From the NCBI RefSeq assembly GCF_003477995.1, contig NZ_QUEM01000007.1:1-64000 (forward strand): a stretch of 64,000 nt of DNA, written 5' to 3'. A program made the position numbers and the translations under genes. The notes beneath the pieces were generated by a model. It did no database searches and was not told where the DNA came from. It worked only from the letters and a program-made list of their open reading frames with translations. The first letter of the stretch is position 1. The number at the start of each line of letters is the position of its first letter. Shown here one piece after another: positions 27,401 through 34,061 of the stretch. This DNA comes from Bacteroides sp. OF04-15BH (lineage in GTDB: Bacteria; Bacteroidota; Bacteroidia; Bacteroidales; Bacteroidaceae).

Positions 27401-29352
27401 AAAACGGACAGACTTTCTTCCTGGAGCAGCCGTCGAACAAGAAAACACGTTGCATGTTTGCATTCTTCAATGGTTCTGCTTACAACAGTACCAGTGCCGA
27501 GCATCCGGAACTGTTCCCGTTGGTGAACCGTCATTATGCCCTGACCTTTAGCAATTTGCCGGGCTTTACGGCTTCAGAAACCGTGCGCCTGATTGTGAAT
27601 TCTCCGGATCAGATTGCTGCCGGTGATCACATCACGCTGGCTTTGCGCCTGATGGGACGACAGACGGAGTATAGCAGCTATATCGAAGCCAAGACTGTAG
27701 AAGCAGGAAAGGCTGTCTTTGAGATTCCGGGTAATATCGTAAATGGATCTGTAGATTTCATGCTGATGACGAATACTCAGGTACAGGATAAGCCGGTGAA
27801 GGTTGCTCTTTCTGCCTACGACCGTACGGGAACCAACGAAATCAAGGAAGGTGACCTTGTGATTCTGAAAGAAGGTGAAAATCAGTTTATGGTTAAGACT
27901 GACGTACTTTCAAGCAACGATAATGCACAGGTACTTCTTACTGCGGTAGAACAGGCCTATGTGAAGCTTAATGATACCTTGGATATCAAGAATCATCCGC
28001 AGGATGAGATGCTTGTCACTATCGACCGTTCGGCTCTGGATCCGTTTGCCGAGAATCCGGTTACATTGCGCCTGGCTGGAGTATCAGAGAATACCACACT
28101 CTGCTTCAAGGTGGCTTTGGAACCTGTCATTCAGCTTTCTTTGTTGGAGAACCAGCAGAAGATTGAAAATGAATCTCAGATTGTGGTGGATAATGTGCAA
28201 CAGCAGTTCCATGTGCAGGTTGATTTGCTGCAGGGTGTTTTGAAAGAGGGAGTTCCGTTTGTTACAGAATTCGACCCGGAATCAAAACTGAAAGTAAATA
28301 CGAATACGCAAATTGGAGATCTGATGGCCAACTATGCGGTGACAATAAAAGACCATTTGGAATATCATCCGTCTGCCAATCCGGAAGACGAGGGATGGAA
28401 CCTGGTTGGTAACCCTTATCTGCACAACTTGAACCTGACAAAACCGCAAAATGTTGTGATTGACGAGTCTTATATGTTGAAGTATATGTACCAGTACGAG
28501 CCGGAGACCGATACCTATCGTGTTTGGGATATGATTGAGAACTACGACCCGACGCAGCAGCTCAAATCCTTGCAGCCGTTCTTCATTCAGACAAAGCAGC
28601 AGGGAGCCACTCTGACAATTACGCCAGAGGCTAAGAACCCGAATATAAACCGCCGGGTATTCAGTCATTATCGTATGAATGATGCTACTGCTATCCGTTT
28701 GTCATTGCTTTCTGAGGATAAGAAAGAGTATGACTGTACTCAGGTGCGCGTGATGCGCGATGCAGAAGATGCATATCAGTTTGGCGAAGATGCCGTGAAG
28801 ATGTGGGGTGGCCTGAATGGCCAGACCAACGAAATCGCCACACAGGCATCCGGAAAGAGTCTGTCGGTCAATGTGGTGGGCAGTCATCAGATTGAGATAC
28901 CATTGCAGCTGAAACTTACCCATACCGGTACCTTTGAGCTGGCATTGTCTCAGCAGGAAGGTCTGGTATTTACAGACAAGGTACAGTTGTATGACAAGAA
29001 ACTGAAGGTGCGCCATGACCTGCAGAGCGGTCGCAACTATCGTTTCCAGGTAGATGCTGTGGCTGAGGCCAACACGCGCTTTGCCCTGATCCTGTCTGTG
29101 GGTGACGAGGAAACCGGAATAGAAACTCCGGAAGAGCAGAAGCAGAACATTCAAGTCGGAGAGAACGGAATGTGTACGATTAGCGGACTGGAGGGTAAGA
29201 GCGTCATTGAAGTATTCGATGTGGCTGGTCGTCGCATCATGTATCTGCCGACTACACAAGAGAGTCTTTCTGTGCGCCTGAAGTCTGGAAGCTATGTGCT
29301 TTATGTTCGTTCGGCACAAACTGAGTATTCACATAAGATCGTAGTAAAATGA
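24421..29352 (+). CDS. Giant secreted propeller/LamG protein, copy 2, C-terminal part (frameshifted)
   Basis: Continues copy 2 in the +1 frame: last propeller blades (TDNGNTF), a LamG-like domain at about 300-470, a second at about 789-960, the WNLVGNPYLHNL block (about 1325), and a C-terminal sorting domain (about 1570-1643, ending IEVFDVAGRRIMYL and a final basic strand). There is no signal peptide in this part; the frame's first possible start is a TTG at 24421, so by itself it could not be exported. Joined to the preceding part the product would be about 2,320 residues, close to the 2,290 of copy 1. Its stop overlaps the next gene by four bases (ATGA), as in copy 1. Confidence 0.85.
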   Translation: MAVLQSISNTADDTGAGAGANDFALSRGKDGTPVLYVYNKNNTVVRSTDNGNTFQTVKVNVSSGLVNAKYANCKIATDPNDVNIVYLGQNNGKVFKINAETHVVEEINTGLPSSIQCKGLLFHEGSGDLYYCSNVGIYLLEKGSSSWRLWMDGYNPLEYGSALINYTTQEMVMHDYGRGIWVADLEHPADRFFTNGFALKEISDVAGRKTIGIDTKWTIPMYYEYTWTVNGVEQPVPYQYLTARLNPGDRVQLKLTLRESPDVSTTSAEFVVPDASRQKDVATPVYAPKAGKALYSDGNGRVDLGYVDYFYNDFTIDFWVNAESDGVILANRPVDFERDTRGWAILLENGQLKFRYAPANMVNQPSYEQGFTQQSNLVIGSFQKNKWNHVALSQDRDGNVVLYLNGNTTAQQARILPKHTLNSSLYLSLFADGYERRAIKAAVDELRIWKSAYGLDEIRRIMYSHDPGHEDDLLYYQDFNAGKLDAEQELFSRQGMRVRTRAVTSYVAMPVGVAARWADLKEAASDVTFASGSKQLLKLHMDQYDQLGTLAAYEYDLQGSTQYAGVDSKYYEVASDIYQIRSFGTVKEGIQADLYFPQALDDSQRYTLYASDFYADSVAWNKLAVLEKDASTGQFVARGIPMSTIQGRQLVILKNKAAIEVAVGDASWDNTLVVYDKNETQFKLRAEAIAGLSEPTGTYKITSEKGYLIINDAFNFQNDVAEGTVSVDMRRVGDAVEVSDRLIGQDGRMIPVSVKVINKVMPENVGNASTITSGGMIFENASLPQKLNGTNQMTFMGWVRIDNANLFSGVNPLIFSRSGGSKVCGLHLSGGNLGFHWNDGYYQERSSFTLTTADVGRWVHVAMSVAPDGVRIYLNGMEYHRKFTPASAQIESMLMLGVDSRNDRRFNGAFDQVSIWGRTLSADEIRQYMYHAPKLNAESLLAYVDMDSLSASGQVVDRVSGLPMTNLGTVRQEQNMGSLYNPTRELVQETADTENGQTFFLEQPSNKKTRCMFAFFNGSAYNSTSAEHPELFPLVNRHYALTFSNLPGFTASETVRLIVNSPDQIAAGDHITLALRLMGRQTEYSSYIEAKTVEAGKAVFEIPGNIVNGSVDFMLMTNTQVQDKPVKVALSAYDRTGTNEIKEGDLVILKEGENQFMVKTDVLSSNDNAQVLLTAVEQAYVKLNDTLDIKNHPQDEMLVTIDRSALDPFAENPVTLRLAGVSENTTLCFKVALEPVIQLSLLENQQKIENESQIVVDNVQQQFHVQVDLLQGVLKEGVPFVTEFDPESKLKVNTNTQIGDLMANYAVTIKDHLEYHPSANPEDEGWNLVGNPYLHNLNLTKPQNVVIDESYMLKYMYQYEPETDTYRVWDMIENYDPTQQLKSLQPFFIQTKQQGATLTITPEAKNPNINRRVFSHYRMNDATAIRLSLLSEDKKEYDCTQVRVMRDAEDAYQFGEDAVKMWGGLNGQTNEIATQASGKSLSVNVVGSHQIEIPLQLKLTHTGTFELALSQQEGLVFTDKVQLYDKKLKVRHDLQSGRNYRFQVDAVAEANTRFALILSVGDEETGIETPEEQKQNIQVGENGMCTISGLEGKSVIEVFDVAGRRIMYLPTTQESLSVRLKSGSYVLYVRSAQTEYSHKIVVK

Positions 29353-31304
29353 AAATAAGAGCATATATATATTTGTTACTTTTGTTTTTGGGATGGTCCG
29401 GGCACTTGGTGGCCCGTGACCCCCAATTAATCGGGGCTGTAAATTCTCCAGATGGCAAAGTTGTTTGTTTTGAACTGGAGGCAGGAGAGCAGGTGCAAAG
29501 CATTTCCTTGATTCTCTTTGATATGGTCAAAGGTGAAAAAACGACACAAGAAACTACCGGTTTTCAGAATGGCAATTATTTCTTTGTCAATATCCCCAAG
29601 AACGAAACGGAGAATAATTACGCCTATCAGATCGTTTTAGGCTTGTCGGACGGTACAGAGTTTTACAGCCATAAATACGAAGAAACGACCGGTCGCTGGT
29701 TCGATTGGTTGGGATCTGATGTGAAATGGACCACTGCTACAACGGATTATCCGAAAAGAGAACCATTGGTGGATATTTGTTATGGATATGATCCTGCGTG
29801 GGGATTGCCTTTTAACCGTACCACCTACTATAAAGCCTTGGTAAATTGTGCAAATGGTAGTATTGTATTCTCTTTCTCTGAAGATTCTCCTTATGACTTG
29901 TTACATACTGAATATGGAGTCGCTACATTCGATACGCAGACCTGGTCTGAAAATGGAGATGTGCGTTTTACTTTCACTGTGAATGGCGAAGTAAAAGAAG
30001 AAAATGTGATGTATGCCCCGGGCTTCTTTTCTTCAACAGCTCCTCCGCCTTATACGCGTATTTTTGAGACGGCAATAAAGGGTGCTACCAAAATTGAAAT
30101 GTCCGGAGATATTTTTGATAAAGATAATGATGGAGATATCATGGTATTCGCCCTTCCTCGGGTATATCTGAAGGAATCAGACGGTCAGGCACAGACTATT
30201 GACTGGATGACGGAAATGAATCTGGATGAAAACCGGCCGTTTAAGTATACGCTGACGGCTAAAGCCAGTTCCGGATTACCGATACAATATCGTTTGGTGC
30301 ACGGAACAGAATACGCCAGTCTGAACGGTTCTGTGTTAGATGTCACAAAGATTCCTCTGGATGATTATATTGAGGTAGAGGCTTTCCAGCCTGGTAACGA
30401 ACAGTTCAAGCCCAGTGATATATACCGTTGCCGTTTTACGGTATCAGGAAAGAAGGTGGTAGACAGTAAAGAAGTCTATGTGCTTCATGAGAACGAGGAA
30501 ATCAGTGAGATCATTGTGAAGGGTGATAAGGAGTCGGTTGGTCAGCTCAGTGTGGAGAATGGAAGTGCCAGTGTTGGCAAACTGGTCCTTCAGTACACAT
30601 TTGTGCCGGGTGAGTGGAATTTCATTTCTTTCCCCAGCAATGCCGATTTGAGCAAGATCACCAATCTGGAGGAACTGGGCTACGCCTACAATACAGGAAA
30701 CAAGGCTTTTTATGTGCTGGAATACAACACGAAGAAGCGTGCGGAGAGCCCAGACAAGACTGCGTGGACGCGCTTGAGCAAGCCTGCTGTATTGGCCAAT
30801 AAGGGTTATATCATGGGTGTGTCCCGCTCTGACGATAATCCGAATAATGATCCGGTGACTGTGACCTTTACCTTCGACAATGTTACGCTGGATTTAAACA
30901 AGGAGCAGAACGGAATGCTCGGAGTGAATATGAACTTTTATGAAGTAGAGCCAGGCAGCGAGGTGCCGGTTTACATCAAGCCGGCCGATGGAGTCAAGGG
31001 TAACATTTTGAAGTTTGACGTGAAATTCGAGCCTAAGACACGTAATGATTTGGCCATGAATTATCAGTATGAGCTAGAACAAAGTCGAATTACATTCAAT
31101 CCGAACCGTTCGGGTATCCGCATCACACTGCCGACTTCAGAAACAGCCAAGGTGTTGATTTTCGACAAGAAGGAGCGTCTGGTCAAGGCGGTGCGCTATG
31201 AATCTCCTTTCCTGATTGATATTCAGGATCTGAAGAAAGGAGAATATCAGGTGCTCATCCAGTATGGAAATGCACAGGAATATAAGAAATTGGTGATTGA
31301 ATAA
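29349..31304 (+). CDS. Partner protein of the giant module, copy 2
   Basis: A 651-residue exported protein (signal peptide ending about residue 24, HLVARD). It is collinear with the partner of copy 1: a beta-rich N-terminal domain, an NPCBM-like region that is much diverged (about 120-280, here without the GLHS motif), the Ig-like segment SSGLPIQYRLVHGTEYASL, the WNFISFPSN block (about 420), and a C-terminal domain (VLIFDKKERLVKAV). The four-base overlap with the giant gene is kept. The strong change in the putative binding domain while the rest is conserved suggests a different ligand. A perfect hairpin terminator follows at 31325. Confidence 0.8.
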   Translation: MKIRAYIYLLLLFLGWSGHLVARDPQLIGAVNSPDGKVVCFELEAGEQVQSISLILFDMVKGEKTTQETTGFQNGNYFFVNIPKNETENNYAYQIVLGLSDGTEFYSHKYEETTGRWFDWLGSDVKWTTATTDYPKREPLVDICYGYDPAWGLPFNRTTYYKALVNCANGSIVFSFSEDSPYDLLHTEYGVATFDTQTWSENGDVRFTFTVNGEVKEENVMYAPGFFSSTAPPPYTRIFETAIKGATKIEMSGDIFDKDNDGDIMVFALPRVYLKESDGQAQTIDWMTEMNLDENRPFKYTLTAKASSGLPIQYRLVHGTEYASLNGSVLDVTKIPLDDYIEVEAFQPGNEQFKPSDIYRCRFTVSGKKVVDSKEVYVLHENEEISEIIVKGDKESVGQLSVENGSASVGKLVLQYTFVPGEWNFISFPSNADLSKITNLEELGYAYNTGNKAFYVLEYNTKKRAESPDKTAWTRLSKPAVLANKGYIMGVSRSDDNPNNDPVTVTFTFDNVTLDLNKEQNGMLGVNMNFYEVEPGSEVPVYIKPADGVKGNILKFDVKFEPKTRNDLAMNYQYELEQSRITFNPNRSGIRITLPTSETAKVLIFDKKERLVKAVRYESPFLIDIQDLKKGEYQVLIQYGNAQEYKKLVIE

Positions 31305-31324
31305 CCCGCTTCATTGAATAAGAC

Positions 31325-31366
31325 AAAGGGGCAGCCTGGCATCATGCCAGGCTGCCCCTTTCTTTT
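31325..31366 (+). terminator. Terminator of module copy 2
   Basis: Perfect palindrome, 18-base arms (31325-31342 and 31344-31361) around one central base, GC-rich, followed by CTTTT. Confidence 0.9.
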
Positions 31367-31382
31367 GTTGGGATGCTTCGGA

Positions 31383-31446
31383 AAAACCATCCTGATGATT
31401 TTTTCAGATGATTTCAATGAAATGTTTCATTCATCAGGATGGTTTT
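31383..31446. repeat. Nested palindromic element, copy B, between convergent genes
   Basis: Perfect 16-base inverted repeat (31383-31398 and 31431-31446) with CATCCTGATGA core, around a centre containing ATTTC-AAT-GAAAT. It is clearly related to the element at 6762-6829. The right arm touches the stop codon of the leftward sulfatase gene, so it probably terminates that operon. Confidence 0.8.
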
Positions 31447-32926
31447 AGAAATCGGTAATCTTTTGGGTTTCGCGCTTCAGTTGTTCAAAGCGCATCATCA
31501 TCTGGCGCAGTCTTTTTCTTTCCTTGTCAGCCAGATTATTCTGTTGCATTGGATCTTCTTTAATGTTATACAGTTCATATTCTTTATTCTTTCCCGGATA
31601 AGGAGGCAACATGACCCAGTCGCCCTGACGGAAGGCGTAATCGAACATGCCTTCAATGACCAGTTCCTGACGTCCGTTTCCCGCTTGTCCCAGAAAGACA
31701 GGCAGTGTGTTCTGACTGTCGGTGCGGTCGGAGTAACTTTGTCCAGTCAGTGCCGCCAGCGAAGCCAGCAGATCCATTTGGCACACCAGCTTGTCCGAAA
31801 CACCCGGCTTGACCACTTTAGGCCATCGCACGATGAACGGGATGCAGGTTCCGCCCATCAGGCGGGTTGTTTTCCATCCCCGATAAGGTCCGGCCGGCTT
31901 GTGACTGCCTATAAGTTCTTCGGCCTGATCCTTGTAACCGTCGTCCAGAACGGGTCCGTTGTCGCTGGTCAGTATCACCAGAGTATTTTCTGTCAGTCCC
32001 AGTCGGTCCATTTCTTTCAGGAATTCAGACACGCACCAATCGGCTTCGAGAATCACGTCTCCACGAGGGCCCATACCGCTTTTTCCCGCAAAGCGCTCAT
32101 TAGGAACGCGGGGAACATGGGGCTGATGAAGGCCATAGTACAGAAAGAATGCTTCGTCTTTATGCTCTTTCAGAAAGTCTTTTGCCTTGTTGAGGAACAG
32201 TTCGGCCATATCCTCATCTTTCCACTGTGCTTTCTTGCCACCCGTCTGGAAACCGATTCTCGGCACTCCGTTTACGATAGAGCCGCCATGACCTACGCTG
32301 GGGTGCATCCGCAGCAGTTCGGGATTGTCTTTTCCGGTAGGTTCTCCCGGGAAATTCCGTTTGTAGCTTACGTAAATGGGGTCCTTGGGGTCCAGGTTCA
32401 CACCTTTACCGTTTTCAATAAAGATGCATGGCACCCGGTCGTTCGTGGCTGCCTGGATAAAAGAGTATTCATAGCCCACTTCACGGGCTCCCGGATAAAT
32501 CCGGTCGTTCCAGTCCACACTGCCGTCACCCAGTCCCAGATGCCATTTGCCAACGGCTCCGGTGGCATATCCCGCCTGTTTCAGAACCTTGGGCAGTGTG
32601 ATTTGTTGCGTGTTGATGATGAGCGCGGCATTTCCCGGCAGGATTTTGGCGTCTTTGTTGCTCCACGGATATTTTCCCGTCAGTAGAGAATATCTACTCG
32701 GAGTAGAAGTGGCGGCCGTGCAGAAAGCATCCGTAAAGCGCAATCCTTCCTCGGCCAGACGGTCCATGCCCGGAGTCTTGAGGGCGGTTGCTCCGTAGCA
32801 GCTCAGATCGCCGAATCCCAGGTCATCGGCTTCTATAATCACAATGTTCGGGCGTTCCTGCTGGCTTTGTCCGAAGAGTGCGGCCGGCATCAGTGCGGCC
32901 AGACCGAATAATGATGTTGCTCTCAT
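31445..32926 (-). CDS. Sulfatase (S1 family, serine type), last gene of the operon
   Basis: A 493-residue exported arylsulfatase-type enzyme that removes sulfate esters, probably from a glycan. Signal peptide about 1-20. The metal-binding start PNIVIIEADDLGFGD and the signature S-T-P-S-R with Ser74 (the residue converted to formylglycine) are present, as are the later GKWHLG and TSDNGP motifs. Because the residue is Ser rather than Cys, activation needs an anaerobic sulfatase-maturating enzyme, which is not in the window. It ends the leftward eight-gene operon, 8 bases after the preceding gene. Confidence 0.92.
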   Translation of the reverse strand: MRATSLFGLAALMPAALFGQSQQERPNIVIIEADDLGFGDLSCYGATALKTPGMDRLAEEGLRFTDAFCTAATSTPSRYSLLTGKYPWSNKDAKILPGNAALIINTQQITLPKVLKQAGYATGAVGKWHLGLGDGSVDWNDRIYPGAREVGYEYSFIQAATNDRVPCIFIENGKGVNLDPKDPIYVSYKRNFPGEPTGKDNPELLRMHPSVGHGGSIVNGVPRIGFQTGGKKAQWKDEDMAELFLNKAKDFLKEHKDEAFFLYYGLHQPHVPRVPNERFAGKSGMGPRGDVILEADWCVSEFLKEMDRLGLTENTLVILTSDNGPVLDDGYKDQAEELIGSHKPAGPYRGWKTTRLMGGTCIPFIVRWPKVVKPGVSDKLVCQMDLLASLAALTGQSYSDRTDSQNTLPVFLGQAGNGRQELVIEGMFDYAFRQGDWVMLPPYPGKNKEYELYNIKEDPMQQNNLADKERKRLRQMMMRFEQLKRETQKITDF

Positions 32927-32934
32927 ATTGATGA

Positions 32935-33996
32935 TTATTTGGTTGTTTGTTTCAGGTTAAAGAAAACGATGAAGGCATTATTCCCTTTTTTCACGCCGAA
33001 GGAAAGCATCGCCGGTTTACCGTTTTCCAGATACAGGAACGGGCGTTCCATCCGGTCCACCTTCATAATAGTGCCGTCTGTCAAAGGGATTTCTTTTTTG
33101 CACACGACATAATGCCGTGCCTTTTTCCAGTGAATACCGTCCGTAGAAGTAATCAGTCCGATAAAATTGCCGCCGTGCGCATGAAACAGCGCATAGAAGC
33201 GTTCGCGTTCTTTGTCATACCAACTGCACACATCTTCTGTAGGAATGTCGGCAAAGGCCGGCTTATCTTCCAACACAAACGGGCCGGTAGGGCTGTCGCT
33301 CGTGCCCACAGCCTGAATCAGATGACGTTTGCCTGATGGTTGGTTGTCGCCTTTGACTATCAGATAATATCTCTGATCCTTGCCTCGACACACCGAAGGG
33401 TTTACCGTCACGGTATAAATGGGACCGTGAGGCTCTATCATGGGTTTCTCCTTTCGTTCCCAGGGACCGTATAGGGAAGATGACTCGGCCACACCGGTGC
33501 GCTGGTTTGAGCGCAACAGATTCCAATAGGGATGCGAATACCCCGTGCGTGCGATTTCCTGGAGTTGCTTCTCGTTCAGCGTTACGGTATCGCTGTTGGT
33601 AGAGATGTAATAAAGGTAGTAACGGTTGTTGAATCGGTTCACCCGTACATTATGCGCGGTAATCTGATCCCAGTGTCCTTTGCGAGCTTGCAGGACTGTT
33701 TTTGTTTCCTGATAAGGACCGTCCGGATGCCGGGCGGTGGCGTGTGCTATTTCCGAGTGGGTGAGCCAGGCAAAAAAGCCATATTTTTTGGGCCATCTGG
33801 AGTAGAACAGGTGGTAGGTTCCCTGTTTGTCCCGGATGATGGAACTGCACCAGTTAAAGTATTGGCTGTCCTTGACGAACCGGGACGTGTCAGCCGGTTC
33901 GATTAAGGCTGACAAATCCAGGTTGTCTGTATCCTGTGCAGCGACTATCGGTTGCCACAGGAATAGGAGTGCTAGTATTAGATGGTAAATTTTCAT
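32935..33996 (-). CDS. GH43/GH117-like beta-propeller glycosidase
   Basis: A 353-residue exported protein with the pattern of five-bladed propeller glycosidases (GH43, GH117 and relatives): repeated blocks such as NWCSSIIRDKQGTYHLFYSRW, HNVRVNRFNNRYYLYYI, NPSVCRGKDQRYYLIVKG and DVCSWYDKERERFYALFH. The start at 33996 is chosen because the signal peptide begins there (MKIYHLILALLFLWQPIVAAQ-like segment); a longer frame reaches 34089 into the GH89 gene but adds a hydrophilic leader. Catalytic acids cannot be assigned by eye, and the substrate is unknown. Its place between GH89 and a sulfatase suggests it acts on the same sulfated glycan. Confidence 0.75.
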   Translation of the reverse strand: MKIYHLILALLFLWQPIVAAQDTDNLDLSALIEPADTSRFVKDSQYFNWCSSIIRDKQGTYHLFYSRWPKKYGFFAWLTHSEIAHATARHPDGPYQETKTVLQARKGHWDQITAHNVRVNRFNNRYYLYYISTNSDTVTLNEKQLQEIARTGYSHPYWNLLRSNQRTGVAESSSLYGPWERKEKPMIEPHGPIYTVTVNPSVCRGKDQRYYLIVKGDNQPSGKRHLIQAVGTSDSPTGPFVLEDKPAFADIPTEDVCSWYDKERERFYALFHAHGGNFIGLITSTDGIHWKKARHYVVCKKEIPLTDGTIMKVDRMERPFLYLENGKPAMLSFGVKKGNNAFIVFFNLKQTTK

Positions 33997-34061
33997 ATTT
34001 CCATATAGGGTGTTGAAATGAACAACTGTTTTTATTTCCGTCTGATAACAATCAGGTATCT

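Noticed and set aside
31439..32686. Plus-strand frame of 415 codons opposite the first sulfatase
   Set aside because: The minus strand carries the sulfatase signature and signal peptide; the plus frame is low in protein-like pattern.
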